Shown one piece after another: positions 27,045 to 35,982 of a stretch of DNA of 64,000 nt. The stretch lies in contig NZ_PVTT01000001.1 in the NCBI RefSeq assembly GCF_003003095.1, positions 558,001 through 622,000 on the forward strand, given 5' to 3'. The number at the start of each line of letters is the position of its first letter. Positions within the stretch are counted from its first letter, which is position 1. The stretch comes from Hasllibacter halocynthiae (lineage in GTDB: Bacteria; Pseudomonadota; Alphaproteobacteria; Rhodobacterales; Rhodobacteraceae). Made by a program: the position numbers and the translations under genes. The notes beneath the pieces are model-generated. The model did not search any database and was not told the origin of the DNA. It worked only from the letters and a program-made list of their open reading frames with translations.

Positions 27045-28076
27045 TCAGAACCCTGCCTTGATCATCTCGAACGCCTCGATCTGCCGCTCCCGCAGGTCCG
27101 CGGACTGCGGGAGCTGCGCCAGAACCGGACCGCTCACCTCGCCCAGCCCCGCGGCCTCGAGATCATCGGCCGACACGTCCGCCATCGCTGCCGCGTTGGC
27201 ATGCCCGAACCCGTCCTCTAGAAGCGGCCGGGTGGAGCTCGGTGCATAGTAGGCGTCGAGGTAGTCGTAGACCTGGTCCTCCGACCCCGGGCCGTCAGCG
27301 AGGTTGACCCAGCCGCAAACCCATAGGGAGGAGCCTTCCTCCGGCTCCCGCTCGAACCCGATGGGGAAGCCCTCGTCGGCGAGCGTCGGATAGGTCTCGT
27401 TCCATGCCCAGGAGATCAGGACCTCCCCCGAGGCCATGAGCTGCGCCAGCTCGGCCGGATCGGCCCAGTAGGTGCGGATGTTCGGATGCACCTCGCGTAG
27501 CCATGCGGTCGCGGCCTCGAAATCCTCTTCGGTGGCCTGTGTCCAGTCCGTCACTCCGGTGGCGAGGTAGGCCAGCGCATAGGCGTCGGCGACGTTGTCG
27601 GGCATCGTGACCCGTCCCGCGTAGGCAGGGTCCTTGAACACCTCCAGCGAGGCGACGTCCTCGGCGGGCACCTCGTCCGTGTTGTAGGCGATCGCGGTCG
27701 ATCCGAAGTCGGCCGGAAGGTAGAACACCTCGCTCTCGCCGCTCTGGGCGCCGATCAGCTCGTCGTTGAGGTCGTCGTAGGCGGCGACCCGATCCGTGTC
27801 CCAAGGCTCGATCAGGCCGGCCTCGGTCCATTTCGGAACGGAGTCGGAGCAGATATGCGCCAAGTCCGCCTCGAATCCCGTCCGCAGCTTCTGGAACGCC
27901 TCTTCCTCATCGCCGAAGAAGGAATAGTCGGGGCTGCCGCCATACCGCTCGGCATAGGCCGTATGATATCGGGGATCTTCGAACCCGGCATAATCCATGA
28001 TCAAGAGGTCGGCTTCCTGCGCGGCGGCGGGCAGCGCGAGAAGGGCGGTGGTGCCGGCGAGAAGGCGGCGCATCAT
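27045..28076 (-). CDS. Orphan ABC substrate-binding protein, PotD/PotF-like
   Basis: A 343-residue periplasmic protein with a signal peptide to LPAAAQ. It has the extracellular solute-binding fold of the spermidine/putrescine group: ADLLIMDYAGFEDPRYH, FYLPADFGSTAIAYNTDEVP, VTMPDNVADAYALAYLATG and LISWAWNETYPTLADEGFPIGF. Rich in Trp/Asp/Glu, as expected for a polyamine pocket, but the ligand is not proven. Two ATGs in tandem (28076, 28073) follow GGAGGA. No permease or ATPase gene is adjacent, so it is an orphan that must use a transporter encoded elsewhere. A cytochrome P450 gene lies just upstream. Confidence 0.85.
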   Translation of the reverse strand: MMRRLLAGTTALLALPAAAQEADLLIMDYAGFEDPRYHTAYAERYGGSPDYSFFGDEEEAFQKLRTGFEADLAHICSDSVPKWTEAGLIEPWDTDRVAAYDDLNDELIGAQSGESEVFYLPADFGSTAIAYNTDEVPAEDVASLEVFKDPAYAGRVTMPDNVADAYALAYLATGVTDWTQATEEDFEAATAWLREVHPNIRTYWADPAELAQLMASGEVLISWAWNETYPTLADEGFPIGFEREPEEGSSLWVCGWVNLADGPGSEDQVYDYLDAYYAPSSTRPLLEDGFGHANAAAMADVSADDLEAAGLGEVSGPVLAQLPQSADLRERQIEAFEMIKAGF

Positions 28077-28147
28077 AGTGTCCTCCCTGGACGGTGACTT
28101 GGAACGGGAACGCTAGCAGGGCGGCAGGGGCACGCAAGCGCCCGCCT

Positions 28148-29314
28148 TCAAGGCCGGACCGGCAGCGCGGCGAGGCCGTGAAAATGATAGATCGGCGCGT
28201 ATCGCGCCTCGCCGGCGAGGCGCAGGGCAGGGCGGCGCGCGAAGAGACGCTCCAGCGCGACCTCTATCTCCAGCCGGGCGAGGGGCGCGCCGACGCAGAA
28301 GTGGATGCCCCCGCCGAAGGCGGCGTTCGCCTTGGGTGCGCGTTCTGGATCGAACCCGTCCGGGCCGTCATGGGCGGCCGGATCGCGCCCCGCGCTGGCC
28401 AGGAGGGCCGCGACCTCGGTTCCAGCCGGGATCGCGATGCCTTCTACGACGACGTCCTCGTAGGTCTGGCGGGTGAAGAGATGCAGCGGCGGGTCGAACC
28501 GCAAGGCCTCCTCGGCGGCCCGCGCCGGGTTCCCGGGCACCCATCCGTCCGCCAGCAGCCGGGCCACCGCGTTGCCCAGCGCATGAACGGTCGCCTCATG
28601 CCCTGCGTTCAGCAGGAGGATGGCCGTCGTCACCATCTCCTCCTCCGAGAGGCGGTCCGCGCCGTCCCGCGCTGCGATCAGCTCCGACAGCAGGTCGTCC
28701 TTCGGAGCGCGCCGCTTCACCGCGATCACGCAGCGCAGGTAATCGACGAACTCTGCCGTGGCGGCGACGGCGGCGTCCTCCATCGCACGCGTGCGGCCCG
28801 CCTGGTACATCCCGACCATTCCCGTGGACCACCGCAGCAGGTCCGGCGCGTCCGCGTCCGGCACCCCGAGCAGGCGGGCGATCACCGTCACGGGGATCGG
28901 CGTGCAGTAGGCGGGCAGGAGGTCGAACGGCCCCTCGGGAAAGGCGTCGATGAGCGCGTCGCAGAGGGTCGCGACCTCCGGCCGCAGCGCCCCGACCCGA
29001 CGCGAGGTGAAGGCCCGCAGCACCAGCCCCCGCAGCCGAGTGTGGCGCGGCGGCTCCAGCTCCAGCATGGAATGGGCCTCGATGGCGTAGAAGGGCGCCA
29101 GCCGTGCCGGAACCTCCAGCGCGGGCCGCCTTTCGCGGCCCATGCCGCGATGCTTCAGAACCGCCATGACGGCGGCGTTCGTGGTGGCGCAAGGCATCCT
29201 GTACTCCTCCCAGAACACCAGGGGGCCGAGGGCGCGCATCCGGGCGTAGTGGGGGTAGGGGTCCTGGACGAAGGCTGGCTCCGTCGGGTCCTGGCTGATC
29301 CGGGGCATCTCCAT
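28148..29314 (-). CDS. Cytochrome P450 (soluble bacterial type)
   Basis: A P450 of about 388 residues. Motifs are LLLNAGHEATVHALGNAV (I helix, 234-251), the ExxR motif within EEALRFDPP (268-276) and the heme loop FGGGIHFCVGAPLAR with Cys340. HSMLELEPPRHTRLRGLV is the C-helix region typical of the CYP107-like soluble group. It shares little with the other P450 at 20.3-21.7 kb beyond family motifs. Starts at 29314 and 29326 are both possible; the choice changes only four residues. No redox partner gene is adjacent, and the substrate is unknown. Confidence 0.9.
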   Translation of the reverse strand: MEMPRISQDPTEPAFVQDPYPHYARMRALGPLVFWEEYRMPCATTNAAVMAVLKHRGMGRERRPALEVPARLAPFYAIEAHSMLELEPPRHTRLRGLVLRAFTSRRVGALRPEVATLCDALIDAFPEGPFDLLPAYCTPIPVTVIARLLGVPDADAPDLLRWSTGMVGMYQAGRTRAMEDAAVAATAEFVDYLRCVIAVKRRAPKDDLLSELIAARDGADRLSEEEMVTTAILLLNAGHEATVHALGNAVARLLADGWVPGNPARAAEEALRFDPPLHLFTRQTYEDVVVEGIAIPAGTEVAALLASAGRDPAAHDGPDGFDPERAPKANAAFGGGIHFCVGAPLARLEIEVALERLFARRPALRLAGEARYAPIYHFHGLAALPVRP

Positions 29315-29421
29315 GTTCCAACCCATCCCGCCGCCGGCTGCGTTGTCCACCCTGAAGCCGCGGATTTCGGGGCGATCGCAGCGATCTCCGGTGCTCAAGG
29401 TCATCCGGCGTTCGCGGCGCC

Positions 29422-29786
29422 CTAGCTTTGGCGCTCGGGGGGGGGGCCGCCACCGCGGAAGGCGGCGTCGACGAAGACGGCGGTGCCTGCGCCGAACACA
29501 TCCGCCACGCCGTAGCGACCCCCGGCGCATCGCCGGCGAGGATTAGCGCCGCCAGCGGCAGGAGGTCGGCGTCGTCGATCGAGGCCACATCCGTCGGCGA
29601 AGCCGTCGAGTTCCACGCACGTGGACGCAGGGGATGGCACGACCGGGGCGCCGATGACCCCGTCGCGGAGGCGAGGATGGCGGCTGCCAGGATCCAAGGC
29701 GGTGCGAGGGCGGGCAGAAGCCGTCGGCGGGAAGGGCGGCGGAACAGGGCGCACGGGCGGAAACGTGCGCGAAGGTCGAAGGTCAC
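29422..29786 (-). pseudogene. Decayed small exported protein gene with several frameshifts
   Basis: From a GTG at 29786 the reverse strand encodes a basic start and a hydrophobic segment (LLPALAPPWILAAAILASATG), then coding character jumps frame three times: to VIGAPVVPSPASTCVELDGF, back to DVASIDDADLLPLAALILAGD, and again to RYGVADVFGAGTAVFVD before a TAG at 29422. Each jump falls at a run of G, and a G10 run lies at 29437-29446. Joined, the pieces read as one protein of about 115-120 residues. No family recognised. Either a true pseudogene or sequence errors in G runs. Confidence 0.4.
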
Positions 29787-29871
29787 GGTTCCTTGGGGCA
29801 GGGCGACGTCCGGAACGAAGAAGGCGCCGCGGGTGCGGCGCCTCTGCTCGTTCCGGTGATGGACTGTCGCC

Positions 29872-30381
29872 TCAGCCGGCGGGCTTCGGGACGGGCGCGC
29901 CCCCGCCGCCCGCGCCCCCGGCCTTCGCGCCGGCGAGCGGGTCGTCCTGCCGCTGGACCGACCCTTCGAACTGGGCGCCCGATTCGATGGCGATCGTCTT
30001 GTGGATGATGTCGCCCGTCACCCGCGCGGTGGCCGTCAGCCGGACCTTCAACCCGCGCACCGTCCCGTCGATTCGGCCGTTGACCACGACGTCGTCGGCG
30101 ATCACCGTGCCGTTGACGGTCGCGCCTTCGCCCACGGTCAGCAGATGGGCGCGGATGTCGCCCTTCACCTGTCCTTCGACCTGCACGTCGCCCGAAGTTC
30201 TGATGTCGCCGTCGATGTTCAGGTCGGGCGAGAGGACCGAGGCGGGCGGCTTGGCCTTAGGCGCGCCGGACGTCGCCTGCGAGGGGGCGGGCTTGTACTC
30301 GGCCGGGCGGCTGCCGGCGGCGGCGGGGGTGGCGGCGGATTCTGGCTTCGCGCTCTCGCCCGGCTTGTTCTTAGAAAACAT
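29872..30381 (-). CDS. Bactofilin (polymer-forming cytoskeletal protein)
   Basis: A 169-residue bactofilin. A disordered Ala/Pro/Lys N-terminus (1-48) precedes the right-handed beta-helix core (about 50-140), visible as a run of short glycine-punctuated strands: LNIDGDIRTSGDVQVEGQV, HLLTVGEGATVNGTVIADD, VVVNGRIDGTVRGL and ARVTGDIIHKTIAIESGAQF. A Gly/Ala/Pro tail follows. Bactofilins form membrane-associated filaments that place cell-wall enzymes. It overlaps the preceding M23 peptidase gene by 11 nt, the classical bactofilin-peptidase pair. Confidence 0.95.
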   Translation of the reverse strand: MFSKNKPGESAKPESAATPAAAGSRPAEYKPAPSQATSGAPKAKPPASVLSPDLNIDGDIRTSGDVQVEGQVKGDIRAHLLTVGEGATVNGTVIADDVVVNGRIDGTVRGLKVRLTATARVTGDIIHKTIAIESGAQFEGSVQRQDDPLAGAKAGGAGGGGAPVPKPAG

Positions 30382-31678
30382 CTCGTCCTGCCCTTATCCA
30401 TGTCATCGGGTTCACCGCCCGGTCCCCGATCCGCACCTCGTAGTGCAGATGGACTCCCGTGGACCGTCCGGTGGTGCCCATACCACCGATCCGCTCCCCG
30501 CGCGAGACCTGCTGGCCCACGTCCACCGAGATCGAGCTGAGATGCGCATAGCGCGTCATGACCCCATGGGCGTGCCGGATCTCGACCGTCCTGCCATAGC
30601 CGGAGAACCAGCCGGCGCGGATCACCTCGCCCGACGCGGTCGCGTGAATCGGCGTGCCGCGCGCGCCCGCGAAGTCCAGCCCGTTGTGCATCCGCGTGCC
30701 GCCCCGGATCGGATCGCGGCGCGGCCCGAAGGCCGAGGTCTGGCGGTAGTTGCCCGACGGCACGGGATTGGCGAAGGGCAGGGATTGGGCCGCGATGCGG
30801 TAGAGGTCCATCTCCTCCATCTGCTCGAGGATCGCGGCGGCGCGGGCGGCATCGACGGAGGAGCGTCCGGAGGTCGAGAGAATCTCCTCCATAGGGCCGC
30901 CTTGGCCGCTGTAGCCGCGCCGGACCTCGTCCAGGATGCGGTCGGGCGGCATGCCGGCGTTGCGGAACATGGTCTCGAGCGGGGCGATCGAGACGCTCAC
31001 CGCTTCCTCGAGCTGGGTGAATATCTCGTCGTTGCGCCGCTCGATCAAGGTGAGGTCGGCGCGCAGGCGGTCCGCTTCCTCCTCGGCGAGGGCGGCCGTC
31101 CGGGCGATCTCGTCGCGCTCCGCGGCGGTGGTCGCCAGGGCGGCGACCATCGCGTCCAGCTCCGCCCCCTCCGCTGCCGGTACGACGCCCTCGCCCTCGG
31201 ACAGCGCCGCGAGGCGCGAGCCGAGGGCGTCGCGCTCGCCCAGGCTCTCGCGCAGGCGGGCATGGGATATCTCGATCCCGCGCTCGAGCTCGGCGCGCGC
31301 GTGCTCGGCCTCCAGCAGCTGCGTCTGAAGGTCGCCCAGCTGGGCCAGGGCCGTGTCGAACCGCTCGCGCGCTTGGGCCGCCTCGGCGGCCCGATCGTCA
31401 CGCTCCCCCGCGAGGGCGTTGAGCCGCCGCTCGTAGATCTGCTGCTCGCGCTTTGCCTGATCACGGACCGACCCCGACCCGATCGAGTCCATCAGGACGA
31501 TCGCGGAGGCGATGATGCACCAAGCAAGTATCGCGGAGCCGCCCAAGAGCGCGACGAGCTGCGTTCCGGGCCGCAGCCGAATGTAGCGCGTGGTGGTGTC
31601 CGACCGGAGGAATACGCGGCGCTCGGGGAGGATCCGTTCGAGCCAGACGTGCAGGCGATAGATGGTCGGTGTCTTCAC
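30371..31678 (-). CDS. M23-family peptidoglycan endopeptidase
   Basis: A 435-residue inner-membrane protein. A cytoplasmic start leads to one TM helix (about 42-65, LVALLGGSAILAWCIIASAIVLM), a long coiled coil (about 70-225, Ala/Glu/Arg-rich), and a C-terminal LytM/M23 domain (about 310-430): HNGLDFAGARGTPIHATASGEV with the zinc His and Asp, and GVHLHYEVR with the HxH motif. It should cut peptide cross-links in the cell wall. The GTG start at 31678 has GGGGA upstream. The bactofilin gene begins inside its 3' end, so filament and hydrolase are probably co-translated and act together in shaping the cell. Confidence 0.92.
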   Translation of the reverse strand: MKTPTIYRLHVWLERILPERRVFLRSDTTTRYIRLRPGTQLVALLGGSAILAWCIIASAIVLMDSIGSGSVRDQAKREQQIYERRLNALAGERDDRAAEAAQARERFDTALAQLGDLQTQLLEAEHARAELERGIEISHARLRESLGERDALGSRLAALSEGEGVVPAAEGAELDAMVAALATTAAERDEIARTAALAEEEADRLRADLTLIERRNDEIFTQLEEAVSVSIAPLETMFRNAGMPPDRILDEVRRGYSGQGGPMEEILSTSGRSSVDAARAAAILEQMEEMDLYRIAAQSLPFANPVPSGNYRQTSAFGPRRDPIRGGTRMHNGLDFAGARGTPIHATASGEVIRAGWFSGYGRTVEIRHAHGVMTRYAHLSSISVDVGQQVSRGERIGGMGTTGRSTGVHLHYEVRIGDRAVNPMTWIRAGRDVF

Positions 31679-31881
31679 GCGTGGGTCCCCGTCGCCGTTG
31701 CAAGGACCGGCGGCGGGGCCGGTCCGGGACGTTCTAGAGGGCATGACGGGACAACTCCAAGGCGCCAGCCGGAATTCCGGCCAAACCGGCACCGAAGGGC
31801 TGCAGGTTGTGCGGATTGTTGCCGAGATAACGCGTGGTAAAGCTGGTTATCGGCCGCCGTCAGCCCCTTGCGCCCCCGGCC

Positions 31882-32364
31882 TCACGCCGAATCGGCAGGT
31901 TCGCCGCCGAGGGCGCGCGCGTCCCGGAGCACCTCCTCGACATGCCCGGGGACCTTCACCTTCCGCCAGACCCGGCGCACGGTTCCGTCCGCGCCTATCA
32001 GGAAGGTAGACCGCTCGATCCCCATGCTCTTGCGGCCGTACATGTTCTTCTCGACCCAGACGCCGTAGCGCTCGCAGACGTCGCTCTCCGCGTCGGACAG
32101 GAGCCGCACGGAAAGGTCGTGCTTGGCGGCGAACTTGTCGTGCTTGGCGACCGTGTCCTTCGACACGCCCAGCACGGTCACGCCCGCATCGGCGAACCCT
32201 CCTCCCGCGGCGGTGAAGTCCTTCGCCTGCGTGGTGCAGCCGGGCGTGTCGTCGCGCGGGTAGAAGTAGAGGACGACGGGTCCCGCAATGGCCGACAGCG
32301 TCACCTCGCCATCCGCCGAGGGAAGGGTGAAGTCCGGGGCCTGGTCACCTTCGGTCACGGTCAT
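31882..32364 (-). CDS. bcp: Thioredoxin-dependent peroxiredoxin (BCP/PrxQ type)
   Basis: A 160-residue PrxQ-type peroxiredoxin that reduces hydrogen peroxide and organic peroxides. The peroxidatic Cys43 lies in YFYPRDDTPGCTTQAKDF; the +5 resolving Cys of the classical form is replaced by Lys48, leaving the Cys in AESDVCERYGVW (about 98) as the only other candidate. WRKVKVPGHVEEVL closes the fold. ATG 32364 has GGAG 7 nt upstream. It diverges from queA. Confidence 0.93.
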   Translation of the reverse strand: MTVTEGDQAPDFTLPSADGEVTLSAIAGPVVLYFYPRDDTPGCTTQAKDFTAAGGGFADAGVTVLGVSKDTVAKHDKFAAKHDLSVRLLSDAESDVCERYGVWVEKNMYGRKSMGIERSTFLIGADGTVRRVWRKVKVPGHVEEVLRDARALGGEPADSA

Positions 32365-32446
32365 GCCTGTCTCCTTCCGGTTGCACGCTCGGACTGTGGG
32401 CGAGGGGGGTTGAGGCGGCAAGGGCGGCGGCGTAGCGGCGTGCCCC

Positions 32447-33481
32447 ATGCGACTGGACGCGTTCGACTTCGACCTGCCCGAGGAACTGATCGCCGTGCGC
32501 CCCGCGCGCCCGCGCTCGTCCGCACGGCTTCTCGTGGCCGAGGCGGGCGCGATCGCGGACCGCCGGGCGTCGGACCTGCCGTCCGTGCTGCGACCGGGCG
32601 ACCGCCTGGTGCTGAACGACACGAAGGTCATCCCGGCGCGGCTGACCGGTACCCGGCGGCGTGGCGAGGCGGAGGCGCGGATGGACGTGACCCTCCTCGA
32701 GCCGCGCGGGGACGGCCGCTGGTCCGCGCTGGTCCGCCCCCTGCGCAAGCTTTCCGAAGGCGAGATCATCGTGTTTCCGGGCGGCCTCTCCGCCACGTTC
32801 GCGGGCCGCGAGGGGGACGCCGCCATCCTTTCCTTCCGGGCGGAGGAAGATTTCGACACCGCGCTGGAGCGGGCAGGCCGTATGCCTCTTCCCCCTTATA
32901 TTGAGGGCCGCCGCGCCGCGGACGACGCCGATCGGACCGACTATCAGACCGTATGGGCGCGCGAGGCCGGGGCCGTCGCCGCCCCCACGGCGAGCCTCCA
33001 TTTCGACGAGCCGCTGCTCGCCGCGCTGCGGGCGCGGGGGGTGGGCTTCACGCACGTCACCCTCCATGTCGGGGCCGGCACGTTCCTTCCCGTGAAGGCC
33101 GAGGACACCGATGATCACGTCATGCACGCCGAGCGGGGGCGCATCGCCCCGCGGGCCGCGGCCGAGATCGCAGCGACACGTGCCGAAGGGGGGCGGGTGA
33201 TCCCCGTGGGCACCACCGCCATGCGCCTGCTCGAAACCGCCGCGCGCGAGACGGGTATGGTGCAGCCCTGGGAAGGTGCGACCGACATCTTCATTACGCC
33301 GGGCTTCCGGTTCCGCGCCTCGGACGCGCTGATGACGAACTTCCACCTGCCGCGCTCGACCTTGATGATGCTGGTCGGCGCCTTCATGGGCATGGACCGC
33401 ATCCGAGGGATCTACGCATACGCGATCGCCGAGCGCTACCGCTTCTTCTCCTACGGCGACGCGAGCCTTCTCGTCCCGTAG
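32447..33481 (+). CDS. queA: S-adenosylmethionine:tRNA ribosyltransferase-isomerase
   Basis: QueA makes epoxyqueuosine in tRNA by transferring the ribosyl group of SAM to 7-aminomethyl-deazaguanine. The 344-residue product has full length and the motifs [16 protein letters not shown] at the start, [14 protein letters not shown] near 57, [19 protein letters not shown] near 170, [17 protein letters not shown] near 200, and [14 protein letters not shown] near 297. It is transcribed away from bcp. The tgt gene often found next to it is absent here. Confidence 0.97.
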   Translation: MRLDAFDFDLPEELIAVRPARPRSSARLLVAEAGAIADRRASDLPSVLRPGDRLVLNDTKVIPARLTGTRRRGEAEARMDVTLLEPRGDGRWSALVRPLRKLSEGEIIVFPGGLSATFAGREGDAAILSFRAEEDFDTALERAGRMPLPPYIEGRRAADDADRTDYQTVWAREAGAVAAPTASLHFDEPLLAALRARGVGFTHVTLHVGAGTFLPVKAEDTDDHVMHAERGRIAPRAAAEIAATRAEGGRVIPVGTTAMRLLETAARETGMVQPWEGATDIFITPGFRFRASDALMTNFHLPRSTLMMLVGAFMGMDRIRGIYAYAIAERYRFFSYGDASLLVP

Positions 33482-33576
33482 CGCCCCGAGCGCCTCAGGC
33501 CGTGTGCCGTTCTGTGGCGCACCTCGTCCGTCTGTCGCAGAATGCGGGTGAAACGTCAGCGAGAAGGCATCGATCC

Positions 33577-34095
33577 ATGTCCCAAACCGATCCCGAACGC
33601 CGCCGCATCGTGTCGAGCCGCCATCTGGCCGACGGCGAGGGCTGGGAGGCGTCCGAGCTCGAGTTCGGGCTCATCGTCGCCTTCAACGCGTTCTCGCGTT
33701 GGACGGTCCGGTGCATGGCCGCCGCCGGCAGCGAGCTTTCCCCGCTGGAGATCCTGGTCCTGCACAACGTCAACCATCGGGAACGCGACAAGCGCCTGAC
33801 GGACATCAGCTTCCTGCTGAACATCGAGGACACGCACACGGTGAACTACGCGCTCCGCAAGCTGCTGCGGGCGGGTCTCCTATCTTCCGAGAAACGGGGG
33901 AAGGAAGTGTTCTACGCCACGTCGCCGAAGGGCCGCGACCTCTGCGACTCCTACCGCGAGCTGCGTGCCCAATGCTTCCTGGAAGGGCTGGGGCGGACCG
34001 ACCTGACGGGCCCGCAGATGCGCGAGATGGCAGCCCGTCTTCGTGCGCTCTCAGGTCAGTACGACCAGGCCAGCCGTGCGGCCGCGTCCCTCTAG
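33577..34095 (+). CDS. Winged-helix (MarR-like) transcriptional regulator
   Basis: A 172-residue predicted regulator. The central winged helix shows LSPLEILVLHNVNHRERDKRLTDIS, LNIEDTHTVNYALRKLLRAGLL as recognition helix, and the wing EKRGKEVFYATSPKGRDLCDSY. Flanking helices should make the dimer. ATG 33577 is the best start; upstream Met codons have no ribosome site. It ends 3 bp from the convergent dctM stop, so it could regulate the TRAP transporter or the neighbouring genes, but nothing in the sequence shows its target. Confidence 0.8.
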   Translation: MSQTDPERRRIVSSRHLADGEGWEASELEFGLIVAFNAFSRWTVRCMAAAGSELSPLEILVLHNVNHRERDKRLTDISFLLNIEDTHTVNYALRKLLRAGLLSSEKRGKEVFYATSPKGRDLCDSYRELRAQCFLEGLGRTDLTGPQMREMAARLRALSGQYDQASRAAASL

Positions 34096-34098
34096 CGG

Positions 34099-35394
34099 TC
34101 ACATCAGCGAAGGCAGCCACAGCACGATGGACGGAAAGGCCACGATGAGGCCGACCCCCGCCAGCAGGAGCAGGAAGAACGGGAACGCGGCCTTCGCGAT
34201 CCGGACTATGTCGATCCCGGTCAGCCCCTGGATCACGAAGAGGTTGAACCCCACGGGCGGCGTGATCTGCGACATCTCCACGACGATGACGAGGTAGATG
34301 CCGAACCAGATCGGGTCGATTCCCACCGCCTGCACCATCGGCAGGATGATCGACGTGGTCAGCACGATCACCGAGATGCCGTCGAGGAAGCAGCCGAGCA
34401 CGATGAAGAACACCGTCAGGGCCGCCAGCAGCGCCAGGGGCGAAAGGCCCATCCCCCCGATCCACGCGGCCAGCGCCCGCGGGATGCCGGTGAAGCCCAT
34501 CGCCACGGAGAGGAAGGCCGCGCCGAGAAGGATGAAGGCGATCATCGCCGAGGTCCGGACGGCCGCCATGGCCGCCTCGCCGAGCCGCGCCCAGCTGAAT
34601 CCCCCCGTCCCGAACGCCAGGATCACCGCCAGCACTACGCCCAGGGCCGCGGCGTCCGTCGGCGAGGCGAGGCCCGTGTAGATCGAGCCGATTACCCCGA
34701 GGATCAGCAGCATCACGGGGATCAGCCGCCGCGACGCCGAGAGACGGGCGAGGAACGACGCACGCTCGCCGGGCGGCGGGATGAGCGCGGGGTTCATCCA
34801 GGCGCGCGCTGCGACGTAGAGGCCGAACATCGCCGTGAGCATCAGCCCCGGAATGATCGCCGCCACGAACAGGCGCGCGATGCTCTGCTCGGTCGCGACG
34901 CCGTAGACGATGAGGATGATCGAGGGCGGGATCAGCAAACCCAGCGTGGCCGAACCGGCGAGCGTGCCGATCACGAGGCCCTCGGGATAGCCGCGGCGCT
35001 TCAGCTCGGGCACGGACATCCGCCCGATGGTCGCCGCCGTCGCAGCGGACGATCCCGAGACGGCCGCGAAGATGGCGCAGCCCAGGACGTTGACGTGTAG
35101 CAGGCGACCCGGCACCCGGCCCAGCCAGGGCGCCAGCCCGCTGAACATGTCCTCGGACAGTCGCGAACGCAGCAGCACCTCGCCCATCAGGATGAAGAGC
35201 GGCAGCGCGGCCAGCGACCACGAATGGGAATGCCCCCAGAGCGTCGTCGCCAGCACCAGCCCCGCCGGCGCGTTCGAGAAGGCGAGCAGCGCCACCAGCG
35301 CCACGCCACCCAGCGCGATGGCGATCCACACCCCCGCCGCGAGGAACGCGAGCAGCACCCCCAGTAGCGCGAGGCCGACGAGGATCAGGTCCAT
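34099..35394 (-). CDS. dctM: TRAP transporter large permease
   Basis: The 431-residue, about 12-helix membrane subunit that carries the substrate with sodium. Motifs are AALPLFILMGEVLLRSRL, FAAVSGSSAATAATIGRM, SATLGLLIPPSIILIVYGVAT and VEMSQITPPVGFNLFVIQG. Its ATG sits in a TGATG overlap with the end of dctQ, which couples the two permease subunits. Last gene of dctP-dctQ-dctM. Family is firm; the substrate (C4-dicarboxylate or another organic acid) is unknown. Confidence 0.95.
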   Translation of the reverse strand: MDLILVGLALLGVLLAFLAAGVWIAIALGGVALVALLAFSNAPAGLVLATTLWGHSHSWSLAALPLFILMGEVLLRSRLSEDMFSGLAPWLGRVPGRLLHVNVLGCAIFAAVSGSSAATAATIGRMSVPELKRRGYPEGLVIGTLAGSATLGLLIPPSIILIVYGVATEQSIARLFVAAIIPGLMLTAMFGLYVAARAWMNPALIPPPGERASFLARLSASRRLIPVMLLILGVIGSIYTGLASPTDAAALGVVLAVILAFGTGGFSWARLGEAAMAAVRTSAMIAFILLGAAFLSVAMGFTGIPRALAAWIGGMGLSPLALLAALTVFFIVLGCFLDGISVIVLTTSIILPMVQAVGIDPIWFGIYLVIVVEMSQITPPVGFNLFVIQGLTGIDIVRIAKAAFPFFLLLLAGVGLIVAFPSIVLWLPSLM

Positions 35395-35918
35395 CAGGCC
35401 TCTTCCCCGCCGCCCAAGACGGGCCGGCGCGCGGCCCAGGTCTCGAACAGCGACTGGCCCAGCGCGGCCGTCAGCAGCGCCAGCCCCGCGACCATCGGAA
35501 GCTGGACGATCCATGTGGGGATCGCGACGATGCCGGACGAGACGTCGCCGAAGCGGCGGCTCTCCTCCGCGAGGATCGCGGCATAGGTCGTCGCGTAGCC
35601 GGCGAAGCCGGTTCCCGCCGCGAGCACCACCAGCTCGACCGCCCATGCCGCGCGCTCCGGCAGGCGCGAGGTGACGAGGTTCACCCGGACGTGCCCGCCC
35701 GTGCGCAACGTCCAGGGCAGCGCGAGGAACGTCGCCGCGGCCAGCAGGTAGCCGGCGAAGTCCGCATAGGAGGGGATGGTCGGCGGCAGCGGCAGGCCGG
35801 CGCGCGTTCCGGCGTTCAGCAGCACCTGCGCCGAGATCAGCAGGCAGATCGCGGCGATGCAGCACGCGGCGAGGACGGCTGCGCCCCGGTAGAGGGCGTC
35901 GAGCGCTCGGGACATCAT
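35394..35918 (-). CDS. dctQ: TRAP transporter small permease
   Basis: The 174-residue, four-helix subunit that joins DctM. Hydrophobic segments lie near 12-32, 46-66, 86-106 and 130-150, with WTLRTGGHVRVNLVTSRLP between the second and third, typical of DctQ. Tandem ATGs (35918, 35915) follow a GAGAGG site; longer frames start in unrelated sequence. It lies 64 nt after dctP and overlaps dctM. Confidence 0.9.
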   Translation of the reverse strand: MMSRALDALYRGAAVLAACCIAAICLLISAQVLLNAGTRAGLPLPPTIPSYADFAGYLLAAATFLALPWTLRTGGHVRVNLVTSRLPERAAWAVELVVLAAGTGFAGYATTYAAILAEESRRFGDVSSGIVAIPTWIVQLPMVAGLALLTAALGQSLFETWAARRPVLGGGEEA

Positions 35919-35982
35919 CGGCTGGCCTCTCGTGGGCTCGGGCGGAACCGGGGCGGCTCCGCCCGTCTTCATGCGCGCGCGG

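Noticed and set aside
28596-29786. 396-residue continuous frame overlapping the second P450
   Set aside because: Most of it is an out-of-frame shadow of the P450; only its first part may be a broken small gene, listed separately.
32365-32446. preQ1-type riboswitch before queA
   Set aside because: The 82-bp intergenic has no matching stem-loop and the gene acts late in the pathway.
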